Shown: in pieces, positions 11,307 through 23,568 of the stretch
How the letters are laid out: each line of letters begins with the position of its first letter
How positions within the stretch are numbered: position 1 is the stretch's first letter
NCBI GenBank assembly: GCA_963920635.1
Contig: OY987302.1
Location: forward strand, 41,357,500 to 41,421,499
Source of the DNA: Pseudeuparius sepicola
Lineage: Eukaryota; Arthropoda; Insecta; Coleoptera; Anthribidae
Direction: 5' to 3'
Length of the DNA: 64,000 nt
Notes under the pieces: model-generated
The model's input: only the letters and a program-made list of their open reading frames with translations
The model's database searches: none
What the model was told of the DNA's origin: nothing
Program-made: the position numbers and the translations under genes

Positions 11307-12003
11307 AACGCGATCATCTCCATATAAACAAAGATAGATTTTTGTCATCAGTTTAATTTCTATATTTTGTATAATAATGAATTGAACTTCTCGAAATATG
11401 AAATCCAGATTATGAAGACATTATAATTATTGATTCTGTATGTAAGCAATTAGCAACAGCGTCACTTCAGTCGTTAGTTCATTAGTTTTCCACTCATGGT
11501 GCTGGGAATGTGAAAATACATATCAGAAATAATACCGAGCAATTAGCTAATAAGAAGATGGAGTTTTTTAAACTAATTTTTGAGTAATTGTGGTAATGCG
11601 AAATCTGGTTTGCTCCGCTTCATTTTGTGGGAAAGTTAAAGAACCGCTCAAACTCTGTATATATTTTACCGAGATTCTGCTTGCGTGTCAAGTGACATAA
11701 GTTCAAGCTAATTACGTTTACAAGCCCATACCTCGGGCGTACAGGTAATAATAAATTGCCTAAATTTAAGTACTCAAAAAATTCTAACGGACTTTAAGTA
11801 AAAGGTACCTGTATAAAGAATACAACGGGATATGTTAGAAAAAGTGATACACATTTTGCTGCATCGATTTTATTCTGCTTAGCAGCCTGGGGCCACATTA
11901 TTATTTATAAAGGCGCCTTATTAGCAAGTTCTCGAAAATTATTTTAGAATTTTAGAAGAATTAGGCCGCCGACTAAACTATTATAAAATGCTTTAACAAC
12001 AAA
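11307..12003. other. Unique spacer between B repeats
   Basis: About 700 bp of AT-rich DNA lacking primer-binding-site, polyprotein or other recognisable content. Confidence 0.4.
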
Positions 12004-12755
12004 CAATCAATCCACTGGCCGAGTAACGGGTACCCGGCTAGCGAGTGAAGCCTTCTCCGAAGAAACGAGCTGCATAATGAATATTTGGTATATAAATACG
12101 CTCCCTAAATAAACTTATTCAATATCTAGGTAGTGATCTAAAAATAAAACTGTTAATATTAAATGTTTGTAATAATTGTAATTAATGTGTAGGTAGTAAG
12201 CAATAAGTTGGTCTAGTAGCTGTTGCTTTGTCCACACAAGTTATAAATTGTGATGAATGTCTATTCAGTAACATTCACTTTGAAAAGTTTTATAGAAAGG
12301 CTTCCATTATTCAATTAACCGTATATTTTCTTTCTTCGGTGTGGAAAAAAAGAATGAAAACACCTGAATATCTGCCAAACATTTTTTTTTTCATAAACAT
12401 AACGAGGCCCCTTATTTTTTTGGTAATTTCCCACTTTTTGCCAACATGGACTACTGGATAACATAAAATATATACATAATTGCGAATTATGTTGTATTCG
12501 AATTATAATTAATTATTGTACACTGAAAAAATATGACCATGTGATAACAATCAGTAAGCAAACCTGGCCACAGTTCTTGTTGAATCCTCTATGATAATGT
12601 TGACTGAACGAGAAGTATGGCCAGACCCACATTTGCTTATCAACGTAATCACATGATCAGATTCTCTCAGAACTTCATCAACAATATATGGAAAGTGAGT
12701 TCATTCTTCGTTTCAAACACTGCCTAATAATGTAAATATCTTTTTCAGTTTACTA
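12004..12755. repeat. Direct repeat B, copy 2
   Basis: Second copy, 1443 bp downstream of copy 1 in the same orientation. Towards its 3' end it has GGAAA|GTGAGTTC (a good donor) and 60-odd bases later CTTTTTCAG|TTTACTA (a good acceptor), so a tiny intron is conceivable on the plus strand; both copies keep these. Beyond 12755 the two copies diverge completely. Confidence 0.75.
12089..12098 (+). promoter_or_regulatory. TATA-like box in repeat B copy 2
   Basis: Same TATATAAATA as in copy 1, in the same position within the repeat. Confidence 0.3.
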
Positions 12756-13151
12756 CACCGTCGAAGAAGATGAAGGTATGTTACCAAACTAATAATAAGA
12801 CCGTAGTTCTGTGTGAAAATTTGGTTTCCGCAAGATGGCCGGTTAGCGGTGCATTCCTCGACGATCATAAAAAATGGAACAAATTAATCCTCTGCAATTT
12901 AGTTATCGGCAGGATCTCGAACAGGCCGTCGTACAAGCCAGCAGCGTCGGGTTATCACGATTCCCTCGTAGTTCGTGTTGTCATTTGCATTCGGATCTGT
13001 TACCGCATAAATACCCCGCATTGAGTTATCAGAATATCGTTTGTTTTTGCTAATTTATATCGCCGTTAGGTCGATGCGTTTTCGCAAACTCCCCGACCTG
13101 GGCCGGTTTATTCCTATATACCAGCCGATAGCCGGCCACCAATAAATCTGA
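12756..13151. other. GC-richer unique segment
   Basis: Noticeably less AT-rich than its surroundings (for example GGCCGGTTAGCGGTGC and CAGCAGCGTCGGG). An open frame at 12770-13024 has no recognisable domain. The segment could hold a conserved non-coding element or part of a transcript; I cannot decide. Confidence 0.3.
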
Positions 13152-13276
13152 TTGGAGGATACATTAATGTATTTCATGAAAATAGGAGCAGGCTACCTTT
13201 TATCCACTGCCGCTTTCTATAACGCAATAAAGCAACGTGATGTAAATGCAGTTGCACGTTTTCTGAATCAATCACT

Positions 13277-13483
13277 TTGTATAATTTTACGTTGTCATCG
13301 TATTATGCCCCGTTTTTTCTACTGGATTTCAAAGCAAGCGGAAGAAGCGTGTTTCATCAGAAAATATGCGTTTATGCGTATAAGGAACAATTGGCACATT
13401 TACGCTTACAAGAAGAAGAAATACACAATAAAGTTTTACAATTATTGAGAGCTCTTCCAGAAAAAACAATACGTCCAATTTAA
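13277..13483 (+). CDS. Unrecognised open frame, possible exon
   Basis: A 68-codon frame whose last 32 residues (EQLAHLRLQEEEIHNKVLQL, then LRALPEKTIRPI) look like an amphipathic helix rather than random sequence. An overlapping frame at 13152-13448 covers the same DNA; the helical pattern makes this frame the likelier of the two. It follows the duplicated, splice-signal-bearing B repeat. No family identified; may be spurious. Confidence 0.2.
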   Translation: MYNFTLSSYYAPFFLLDFKASGRSVFHQKICVYAYKEQLAHLRLQEEEIHNKVLQLLRALPEKTIRPI

Positions 13484-15215
13484 ACATATTAAATTATGGA
13501 CTGTCCTTTAGGAAAGGTGTCTTCTTTATGCATTTGTTTGACACTTTATTTTAGATAATCTTGCATAAATAGGTGTGATGTGCGAGCTTGTATTACAATG
13601 CCTTATATTGAGCGTTTTAAAATACGGTGCCAAATTATTGCAGCAGAAAGGTGCGCCCCAAAACGATTAATAAAATAGTTACAGGGTGATAAAGCCATGC
13701 ATAATATTTGAAAACACAGTTTTCGCAATAACTTCTAAAAGGTTATGAAATTGAAATGAAATTTGATACATTTCTTTAGTTGGTTAATTGCAACATTTTT
13801 ATGTACCTAAATAAAATTAATAGCTAATAAATTATTATAAAAAATAATGTTCGTTGATACAAAATTTTTCTTTGCCTTTTCGGAAAACTGATAAAATATT
13901 CTGTAAGCAAACCTACGTAACATAAAGAGGTAACTATCCTCGTTCTATATTGCTATAAAATTGTCAATATTTTATTTGTGACAAGGAAGTCACTAAATTT
14001 AAAAAAATATTATTTTATGCCAGGAAGGAAATGTTATTTTGAACACACAAATCTTGTAATTAGGTACTTTCCAATGCATCTGCAGCAGGGAACATCCTGT
14101 AACTTTTTTATGAAGCATTTAGGGATCTTTTAGGTCTCAATATCACAATAAACTGAAACTGTTTTGCAGTACTTATACCCTTTTGTATACAGAGTCTTCG
14201 TTTCCAAAACATTAGAGTTTATCTCTGTAGGTTGAGATACTTTAATGAAATTAATTAATTAGATTTGTTAATGTCGACTTTTTAACCCGACCAGTAGCGG
14301 AGGTATGAGTATTTAGGCAAATTGTTTGCTGAGAAAAAGTTAAGACCCTGAATAACGTAAACTCAAATATTGTTTTTGTGTATAAAACAATTAATTAATC
14401 TACTTTTAATGTTTTCTCGTAACTTCTACCGTTTCAGGACAAATTCGATTTTTCTTATTCATTTCACGGGCACATTCTGGCTAAAAAAATAACATTTCCC
14501 ACTTGTCACATCAATTTGGCACTACAATTCAGAAACATCCTGTATAATGTTGCAGGGAATTGGGATTAGGTACCTTATATTTGACATTCTTTACGATGCA
14601 TTTTATTTGATTTTACGTTATGCTACACGGCAAAGAGATTGTATTAGAATCAGATTTTTGTTTGAAAAACTGGCTATTTTTCTGTAAATTGAAATGGAGG
14701 CTTGCTTATTTTTTATGCATGTCGTTAGAGAGGCTTCTCTTGCGAAGCTATGTAGTGCTTAAAGGAAAGTTTAAAGTAGGCATGATGAAGATTGTAGCTC
14801 TATGTGTAAATATTTGATCATGAGGAAAAATAAGGTAACAATATATTATTTATAAAATCATGACAAATCGTTTCCGTCTAACAATAGCCGTCTTCAGTGT
14901 AACCCTTTTTTATTTAATCCCTAGTTAGCCAATGTGTGACAGAGTCATAAGAATATGACAGCAATATTGGATATAACCAACAGTTGGCCCTAAAAATTAA
15001 AGTGGCCCGGACGTTTCCTATCAATTTACTTATGTTAAAATGTACTAAAAAAATATCTGGACAACTTTAACTTTTTTGCAAAATCTGTCCCTTATAATAT
15101 TATCTACTGTATTTCAGATCTTTATGCCACTGTCAAACATTGGCTAACTATAGAGTATCCATAAACAAGGGTGTCACCTATAATGTAACATACCCATATT
15201 AAATTATGTCTAATT
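13484..15215. other. AT-rich DNA with a possible element tip
   Basis: TTACAGGGTGATAAAGCC at about 13680 resembles a mariner-type tip, and AACATCCTGTATAA near 14533 could be a decayed partner, but the match is too weak to call an element. Otherwise nothing seen. Confidence 0.3.
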
Positions 15216-15520
15216 ACTTGTCGAATACAAACTTTGATAGAACGACACATGTCATGTTATAACCTTAGTACATGCTTTTTTAAATTTTTTAATTTTTTAA
15301 TTTTTTTGTCTTTTTGGTCTTTTTTAACTTTAAATTCGATTTATACGAAAAATGTTTTATGTATTCATATGTTTTCGGACATCGTAAGGATTTACTGTGG
15401 TTTTGTCAAGGGTAAAGTTCCATTAAATATATTTTAAAGTTGTGACAACTTGAAAAAAAAACACATTTTAGGTTATAACATGTGGCTTTCGCAATTTATT
15501 CAAGTTTGTATTCGACGAGT
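15216..15520. repeat. Foldback repeat, about 305 bp
   Basis: ACTTGTCGAATACAAACTT on the left is the inverse of AAGTTTGTATTCGACGAGT on the right, and CATGTCATGTTATAACCT on the left pairs with AGGTTATAACATGTGG on the right. The centre is T-rich. A degenerate foldback MITE of unknown family. Confidence 0.6.
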
Positions 15521-15594
15521 AAGTCTTAATTCAATATACACAGAGCATGCCAAAGTTGGAACAAATTCAATAAAATCTCTATGGGCAAGGGAAA

Positions 15595-15870
15595 AAAATC
15601 GCTCGGACACGTCAACTTTAATTTTGTAATGCGCAAATTTTGACATACTCGTATAAATGCATCATGAGACGTCATCGCTGTCGCAGATAATTACGTCATT
15701 GTCCTTTTTTTAAATTGTAACCCCCCCTTTTGAGAGCGCCATTTGAAAGATCCCATTTTTATACATAGAGAACTATGATTTTTGGTATAGGTTACATACA
15801 ATTTTTTTGAGAAAAAATATTTCGTTTTACAAAATTAAGGTTGACATGACGTGCGAGCGAATAAAGACGT
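15595..15870. repeat. Foldback repeat, about 275 bp
   Basis: TCGCTCGGACACGTCAACTT / TAATTTTGTA on the left pairs imperfectly with TACAAAATTA / AGGTTGACATGACGTGCGAG on the right. The middle carries a short C run (about 15720). No target duplication identified. Confidence 0.55.
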
Positions 15871-15974
15871 TTTTCCTCTTAAAGTAGGGACCTATGTTTT
15901 CAATTCACTACAAAAATTCGAAATATCAACAAAAATGTAAGAGAGTACTTATTTTTATAGGCCCCTGTAATATA

Positions 15975-17033
15975 CAGTGTGGCCCATTTGGAATGGAAAC
16001 ACCCCTGTGACATTTTTATTTTTCATCCGATTTTAGCCGGGTTTTTTCCAAAGATGGGCCACAAAAAATTCTACTTTGGTGCAAAATTTCAGGATTTAAT
16101 CTCAATTAACGATTTTTTTTTCGAGTAAAAAATGACGAAAATCATTTAGCAATTTTTTTATTTAAAATCGGAAATCACAGCTTTAATCAGGACACCCTAA
16201 AACACCCACATACCAAATTTTAATAAAAACTATACAGGGAGTTCCATTCTGCGGGTTGTCAAAATTCAGCAAAATAGGAGTTTTCAAGGCATCTGGCAAC
16301 TCAAAGTGTTGGTGTGCAAAGATTCAATACAAAAACATACAGGGTATTTTTCCCTCGGCCCTCTCAAAATGCTGAATTTTTATGAAACTTTATACTAGTC
16401 ATGAGTGTTCTGGAATTATTGAAAAAACATTAACAAACACAAAAGTAATTTATTTCTTTACAAAATGCCAAACAACAAATAAAAAAAAAACAATTTAAAT
16501 TATCGGACCATACTCAATAAAGTCACTGCCTAAGATGATACATTTTCTGTGTGTTTCCTGTTGTGGCAACGCATATGGACTTACTGACTGGCAGGCTTCT
16601 GTATTTTGTAGACTTAGTTTATAGTGGCTTTAATATATTCGATTTAAAGGTCCAAAAAATTCGGTAGTTTCAGATGGCACAGAGAAAGACACTCTGTATA
16701 TTTTTGAATTAGATAATCTTTGCGTATCAACACTTTGAGTGGTCCTGTTGATCATTCAACTGTTTTGAGGGGATTCCATGGCACACTTGACTTGCCAGAT
16801 GCGTTTAAATCTCCTATTTTGCTCAACTTCGACAATCTGCAGAATGGAACTCCCAGTATGTTTTGTTTAAATTTGGTATGTGGGGGTTTTAGGGTGTCCT
16901 GATTAACGCAGTGATGTCAAATTTTAAATAAAAAAATCCCTAAAGGATTTTTGTATTTTTTTAAGTAGAAAAAAATCGTAATAGGCCGTGAAAATTGAGA
17001 TAAAGACCTGAAATTTTGCAACAAAAAACACTG
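15975..17033. mobile_element. Degenerate mariner-type foldback element
   Basis: TA then CAGTGTGGCCCATTT at the left; ..AACACTG then TA at the right. Long arms pair through GTGCAAAATTTCAGG / CCTGAAATTTTGCAAC and inward. The interior is clearly related to the complete element at 19196-20425 (shared GAGTTCCATTCTG, AACTGTTTTGAGGGGATTCC, GATACATTTTCTGTG..TTTCCTGTTGTGG). The right arm has lost sequence next to its tip. Non-autonomous: no transposase frame. Confidence 0.65.
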
Positions 17034-18529
17034 TATGTTATATCGTATCTGACAACACACTGATGTGATTTATTTCTGTATCTAGACTGTTTTGAAATCG
17101 TAAGGAAAAATTTCTTCATCAACCTACTATAAAACTATTCAACAACAGTTTTCTAAAATGTTAAGTCCAGCTAGCTAATAATGAATATATTCTTGCAGCC
17201 ATAAACCTTTTTGGCAAAAGATATAAATTATTACAGTTTCGCACCTTGGGTCTTTCGCATTCAATCTGATTAATGCGCTAGATAGGGCTCAGATTTACTG
17301 CAATCTAATTTAAGATAATTTGAATTGAATCTTTAATGTAATAAATTGAATTTAGCAGCATTAAATACTACATACTTACATACCTAGCAATTTAGGACTA
17401 TATTCCGAGGGATGCCATAAATATAGAATGCAAATCGGCCTATTTTGCAACTTTGCTAATCGCATTAGAACTTGATTTCTATACCTAGTTTTAAATCAGG
17501 TAATTTTTCAGAATGTTTTTCTCCAGTCTGCTTAGACGTAGGTAGTGTGGGGCATAATTAGTAAACAGTTCAGTAGCTAGACACTTTATTTATCGTTGAA
17601 TACCGATATAGGGAGAGAGAAAATATCGCAACATTCTAATGTCCGGCATCTCAAATTGATGGGAACATTTCTATCGCAAATACTCAAATTTTTAGGTTAA
17701 AAATTTTATAAACGTAAAAAAAGGGTATGGTGTTTTCATTTGAGCAAACCGATATAATATATTTGAATCATAGACTAGAGGTTATTGTACAACAATTTTA
17801 CTTGCACTTCTTTTGTTCTCAAATGAATCATGAACATTATATAAGCAACCTACATTTTTTACGCAGACAAAAGTGAGATAATGTGTTGGCATTGTTGGCA
17901 TGAGAAATGAGATATAAGGTTAAGGTGACTCTTTTCATTTTCTCACGTTGCACTGCAATCTCATTGTTTTCCTTGGGGACCTTGGCTTTCATTGTTATCG
18001 TTTTCCATGGACCATCTTACCTTGTGAACTTGAACACAAAACACCGGTTAAAAAGTAAAAGTATTAGTTAAAGTATAACTCAGAATATTTCATTAGTTTG
18101 AGTATAGTAGTTTGTGTACGACCTATACCCGCAATGTTGGCTATTTTGTGATAGCTGACAGTTTTTTTGCATTACCTACTAACTTCACACAGCGGTATAA
18201 AGGTGGGAATCAGGCAAATGATATTTTCGATATTCAAAGAGTAAACCACGAGTTGAGATGTGTTGACAATGATTTAATCTCAACTTTAACAACATTTAAT
18301 TGTGATAATGAGTATACGAATTACAATAATTAGAATGGATTTTACCTTAGTTTAATATCAATACTTAGCCACTACACCATCTCTCCTGACGAATCTCAAT
18401 AAAATAATTTACATTTTTTTTGTCAAGTGTGTTTGTGTCAAATATTATCAAGGGCAGCAAAAGTAATGTAGGCATGAACAATTTTTTCAAGTATTATCTA
18501 ATTGAAATTTAAATTTCAGGTCGTGCACA
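17034..18529. other. AT-rich DNA, no feature seen
   Basis: No element ends, RNA genes or convincing exons. A short frame at 18112-18333 is unrecognised. Confidence 0.4.
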
Positions 18530-18657
18530 GTTTTGTGTAGGTATAGCTCGTTAAGCAATACATATTGCCTGCTCGTGCACTTGAAGGCACTCGCTTCGCC
18601 TCGTGCCACAAATTGTGCACTCGCATTGCTTAACTTGTTGCGCAATATACTATTTTA

Positions 18658-18775
18658 CAACGAGGGTGGATTTGATGTCTATATCGCTCGAGGACGAAGG
18701 TTGAGCACGATCCCGTAAGCGGAGTGCTCAATCATTCGAGGGCGATATGGACATTCCTGTAGAGTTGTACAGTAG
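18658..18775 (+). repeat. CpG-containing repeat, family C copy 1
   Basis: Between ACAACGAGGGTGG and GTAGAGTTGTAC the sequence folds back (TCTATATCGCTCGAGG with CGAGGGCGATATGGAC; GTTGAGCAC with GTGCTCAAT). The reverse complement is recognisable at 40888-40985 (AGGAATGTCCAT, ACGAACGATTGAGCACTCCGC). A further GTGCAC-rich stretch lies just upstream (18530-18650). Dispersed repeat of unknown type. Confidence 0.5.
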
Positions 18776-19195
18776 GTATATTTGTTCTACGTGTAATAGC
18801 TGCTAAATGCATATTTTGATAAACGGTGAAAATAATTTGGCAGGACACACTGCCTTTTTGGAATAAATAAGTTAACTTTAAGAGTTGATTCTCCAATTAT
18901 AGTTTACGTTCAGCTAATGGAATTGATTAATTATCCATTCAGTAGACTGTGAAGAAAACGACAAGCATCCATGTAGGAGTAGCAAATCTTTTTATGCATG
19001 CCTGTCTACAGACTTTGATGGTTTTCCAACGTATGTTTTGACATATTATTAAAAAATTGATAAATGAGTATCTATCATTTTTCTGGAACCATCTACATAA
19101 AAGATTAAATATATAATTTTTTTTTTCAAAAATATCTTTAATGTCTCTCGAATACACATAGATATAACATTGATTTATGGACCGGCAGATACATA
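18776..19195. other. AT-rich DNA, no feature seen
   Basis: Nothing recognisable before the element that starts at 19196. Confidence 0.4.
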
Positions 19196-20425
19196 CAGGG
19201 TGTCCAACTTTATAACTGTAAATCAGTAAAATCTTAATTTTTGGAGATAATCTCTTAAACTTTTTTTGTTTGAAAGGTCTTCAAAAACCGCTTCTTTTGG
19301 CCTTTCTGCCATTTTCAAAATGCAAATCCAGGGCCGTCTGCGATTTTTTTACACCCCGATATTCACTAAAACCATTTAGCGATTTTTTTATTTAAAATCT
19401 GACCCCACAACGTTAATCAGATCACCCAAAAACCCCCATATACCAAATTTGAACAAAAAATATACAGGGAGTTCCATTCTGTAGGGTGTCAAAATTGAGC
19501 AAAATAGGAATTTTAAAGATATCTGGCGAGTCAAGTATGCCATGGAATCCCTTCAAAACAGTTGAATGGTCAACAGGACCACTTAAAATGTTGGTGTGAA
19601 AAGATTTACTACAAAAAATATACAGGGTATTTTTCTCTGAGCCATCTCAAAATTCTGAAATTTTATGAAAGTTCTACGGATCAAGAATGTTCTGGAATCA
19701 TTGAAAAAATATTGATCAACACAAAAGTAATGTATTTCTTTACAAAATGCCAACTAACAAATTAAAACAATTTAAATTATTGGACCTTTCTCAACACAGT
19801 CACTGTATAAGATGATACATTTTCTGTGCGTTTCCTGTTGTGGCACACCAGCCACCTTAACTGATATGGACTTACTGACTGGAAGGCTTCTGTATTTTTT
19901 AGATTTAGTTTGTTTATAGGTAGAGCGTGGAGCGGTTTTGATATACTCGATTTTTGGCCCGTATAAAGTTGCAAAAATTGCACTAAATTATTGAGATGGC
20001 ACAGATAAGAACACTCTGTTTTTTTTGTATTGGCCCTTTGCACACCAACACCTTGAGTGGTACTGTTCACCATTCAACTGTTTTGAGGGGATTCCATTGC
20101 ACACTTCTTGACTTGGCAGATGCCTTTAAAATTCCTATTTTGCTCAACTTTGATATCCTGCAGAATGGAAATCCCTGTATATTTTTTATTCAAATTAGCT
20201 TGACGCTGTGGGGTCAGATTTTAAATAAAAAAATCGCTAAATGGTTTTCGTGAAAATAGCGGGTATAAAAAAATCGCAGCCGGCCCTGGATTTGCATTAT
20301 GAAAATGGTAAGAAGGTCAAAAGAAGCGGTTTTTGAAGGCCTTTCAAGCAAAAAAAAAGTTTAGGCGATTATCTCCAAAAATGAAGATGTCACAGATTTG
20401 TACAGTTTTAAAGTTGGACACCCTG
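19196..20425. mobile_element. Complete mariner-type foldback element, 1230 bp
   Basis: Flanked by TA on both sides, with ends CAGGGTGTCCAACTTTATAA and the inverse AAAGTTGGACACCCTG. Arms of roughly 480 bp pair through GATAATCTC, GACCTTC/CCTTTCTGCCATTTTC, GCAAATCCAGGGCCG, AAACCATTTAGCGATTTTTT, GGGAGTTCCATTCTG and GTCAACAGGACCACT-type blocks. The centre (about 19690-19960) holds GATACATTTTCTGTGCGTTT and ACTGATATGGACTTACTGAC. There is no transposase, so it would have been moved by an autonomous Tc1/mariner element. Partial relatives lie at 15975-17033, 23569-24298 and 47655-48375. Open frames inside are mirror images between arms. Confidence 0.85.
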
Positions 20426-21977
20426 TATATACAGACAGACAGACACAGAACAAAAATGCAATAATTTTTTAAACATTGTAGTTTGTACATCATTATTACA
20501 TGGTTTTGCCCTAATGTATTTTGTTACAAGTCGAATACTTTACTTTAAAAACAGATATATAGCATTCTATAGTCTAGAGTGTGTGTTATAATAATGGATA
20601 GTCTCGTTGTCGACTAGGTGCAGGTTGCTGAGGCTCTGGTTTTTCAATATCCATATTTCCAAGTGTAGAGAGTAGTGCCAAACGAAAGCTTCTTGAATTC
20701 ATCTTGCCTTATGGCTAAGAGCAACCGGTAACCAAGGTGGGAGCTAGATTTTTTCATGCTATTTTCAACACCTATTTGTCGCTAATCTGATTGACTCTAT
20801 GGCGCCTGGGGTCGGACCTGGACGCGCCGGAGATACAGATCAGCCAGCGCCTTCGTGAACAAATTGCCATTATGAGAGCTTAAAACCGGAGTATCTTCGC
20901 TCAATAACATTTCCTTAAAGTGTTCGCGCTCTGTAATCGAGACGTACAATCGCAGAACAAGGTGTAGAACGAATAGCCGAGTACGGGCTCCGATCGCGTG
21001 TCAGATTTAGACATAGGCGCCGACTTGGCTCAACTGAGGGTTGGCGTTTCGGTTCCTTACTTCAAGAAACCTCCACGTAATAATTTCACTAAAACTAGTT
21101 GATGCACAAGACCCGCAAAGTAAGAATTTGAGTACTATGGTAGAGAAAGAGCGATGCCGACGTCACAGAAATGCTATCAGATAGTGTGGCCCTTTTGTCG
21201 CCCTTGCCGACAATAATTGTCCATGCATAACGTCAACCAAAATGCTCTCTCTCTCCCAACAAGAGGCAACTTTCTTGGTTGATGCATGCCTTTCATAATG
21301 AAAGTATACGCAATATCTTCCTTAAGGTGTTTAAGAAGTTAGGTGAAAAAAAAATGATGATAGTAAAATACATCATACAGGGTGATTCTGTATTATTCTG
21401 GGACTCTTCAACAGGGTTGAAGTGTCCCAAGTTAAAGTGTACCAAGTTCCCTAAATAGCCAATGGCAGAGATATGGGTAGGCAACACTACATTTTTGTTT
21501 TATCAAGAAAAGTACTAATACGACGCTTTACAGAATTATTGTCTTGTATGCACTTGGATAACCTATTTAACAGTTTTACATGGCCATATAGGTTATCCAA
21601 TCCATATCCATATCCAACTATTATTTCTCTAGATACCCAGTGAAATCGTTGATAAAATTACATAACTAAGCTCACACAAAAGTGTTTTGACAGGTAAGTT
21701 TTAATTTTCTGGACCATTAACCTCCTCTGGCCCAATATAAATATGAATGAGTCATTTCTTCAAATTAAATAATTTTTCTTATTGGATTTTAAAAGGAAGT
21801 AATGTTTTCTTTAAAATATATCAGTAGTATCTAAATGTGGAAAACATATGTTTTTTAAAGAGCCGTATCAATATACATATTTTCTTGATAAAGCAAATTT
21901 GGTGTATACCAACTCGGTATTTGGGTAACTTAATATTATCATGACAATCATGACACTTTTAATCATTGCATATTGTA
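20426..21977. other. Mixed segment, partly GC-richer, one solo tip
   Basis: Starts with a GACA simple repeat (about 20431-20452). From about 20600 to 21250 base composition rises (for example GGGTCGGACCTGGACGCGCC), but I find no recognisable protein. At 21378 TA+CAGGGTGATTCTG looks like a mariner-type left end with no partner. Confidence 0.35.
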
Positions 21978-22107
21978 GGAAATTTCTTTGTGGTGCAAAC
22001 AGATGCCTTTAATTTTTAATTGGGTTTTTCGCCACATAACCAGAACTAAACTGATTAATAGACGACTTTTTCAAGTTGAATTGAAAAAACCCAATTAAAA
22101 ATTAAAT
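21978..22107. repeat. Second copy of the 3606 repeat, with hairpin
   Basis: GGAAATTTCTTTGTGGTGCAAAC matches 3606-3628. The following ATTTTTAATTGGGTTTTT pairs with AAAAAACCCAATTAAAAAT at 22083-22102, making a hairpin with a loop of about 55 bp. Confidence 0.55.
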
Positions 22108-22285
22108 TAATCATTGCATGCTGTGTACCAAATTCCGTTTGAATATCTTTAACAATTAGACAAATATAAAATAAAACCTTAACATTTTTGGGAAATTAAA
22201 CACCACGTATCTAGAAAATAAGGCGGCTGTAGAAAAATGTTATACCAAAAAATAGTCTTAATTTATGGTGGTCTAAAATGATATA

Positions 22286-23123
22286 CCGAGTGTCCCAGGT
22301 TTTTTGATCAGGACTTTAACATTTTGTAAAAAAAACTCATTGTAAGGTGGGTTGCTCATATAAACATAAGTCCTAAAGTTCTTCGTTTCTGAGATACAGG
22401 GCGTTGTAGTTCTCTTTTTGAAATTGAATTATGGCAATATCTGCCAAAATAGTCAAGCTGAAATTAGGCACCGATGTATCGACCAACCGTTTGGGCTGAA
22501 ATTGACAAAACGTGCCCCAAAAAACACTTGTTAACTCCACTTATCGCTTTCAAAATTATTACAGATCAACTGTACATTCAAAATGAAGAAAAAAATTCCA
22601 TTGGTCAAAACACCATTGGTTTTCTTGAAATAGGGTGCCCAAATCTTGTCAAATTTAATCCTTTCCATTTTGAAAGCAAATAATTTTTGGTTCATCGTTC
22701 ATAGGGATATTTTTTCTCACTTGAAATGGGTACAGTTGATCGGGAACATTTGAAAGCGGTGGGTGACAATTTTATGTTTCGAATTTTGGAGTAAGCAGGT
22801 GTTTTGCGGCGCATCTTGGCAATGCCAACCCAAACGGTGGATTTTTATCGTTATGAAACAAAAGTACATTTTTGTTGCAAAAAACAGATGCACTAAAAAC
22901 ACGCACCTGCAAGACCTATCTTGTGCACCTAATCCTCTGTGAGACACGTATCTTATTCCCTATTAATAGGTAATGCAATAATCCAATTTCAAAAAGAGAA
23001 CTACAACGCCCTGTATCTCAGAAACGAATAACTTTAGGACCTATGTTTATTTGAGCAACCCACCTTACAATGAGTTTTTCTATAACCTGTCAAAGTTCTG
23101 ATCAAAGAACTTGGGAAACTCTG
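22286..23123. mobile_element. Mariner-type foldback element, 838 bp
   Basis: TA-flanked, ends CCGAGTGTCCCAGGTT and the inverse AACTTGGGAAACTCTG. Arms pair through TTTGATCAGGACTTT, AAACTCATTGTAAGGTGGGT, CTTCGTTTCTGAGATACAGG and TAGTTCTCTTTTTGAAATTG. The middle (22440-22970) is unique and has no intact frame; one 76-codon minus frame is not recognisable as transposase. Confidence 0.75.
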
Positions 23124-23568
23124 TAGAAAAGTTTTTTAGAATTAAAAGTTACACTAGATTTCACTGTTTTAAATGTAGATGGCCTACTTTGATTTCCAAA
23201 TTTTGTTTTCTATGTCACCCTTGACTATACGTATCGTAAATGTTATAAGTATTTAAAGAAATGTTCAGGTCTACCAACAACTAACCCTTCGCGGATTGCT
23301 CTGCCTACATTGAATGTCTTGCAAAAACTATAAACAAAAAAAAAAGTACGGAAAAATTATGAAAAATCAAAGTGGCCGCTTAGTCCAAAACCTGAGAACC
23401 CGGTGTATCATTTCATTCTAAACAAGTTTTCTTCATAACACTTTTTCATATTTTCGAAAACAGACAAAATTAATGTACCTAGTTTGGTCTTGAAGATTTT
23501 TTCAAACTAACCCCAAAAACACCCTGTGCGCTAAGCTTTTCTTCTTGGCACGAACAACAAAGGGATGT
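23124..23568. other. AT-rich DNA with one solo tip
   Basis: ACCTGAGAACCCGG followed by TGTA at about 23392-23407 is an inverted mariner-type tip resembling the outer end of the preceding element, so the preceding element may be nested in, or overlap, an older relative. Confidence 0.35.

Noticed and set aside
10561..12755. Repeats B1 and B2 as long terminal repeats of an LTR retrotransposon
   Set aside because: No TG..CA ends, no target duplication outside the pair, no primer-binding site or polypurine tract, and only 700 bp of non-coding DNA between them.
13680..14542. CAGGGTGATAAAG ... CATCCTG as an element
   Set aside because: Only the outer few bases are similar when inverted; arms do not pair.
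22717..22947. 76-codon minus frame inside the 22286 foldback as a transposase fragment
   Set aside because: No DDE or helix-turn-helix motif could be recognised.
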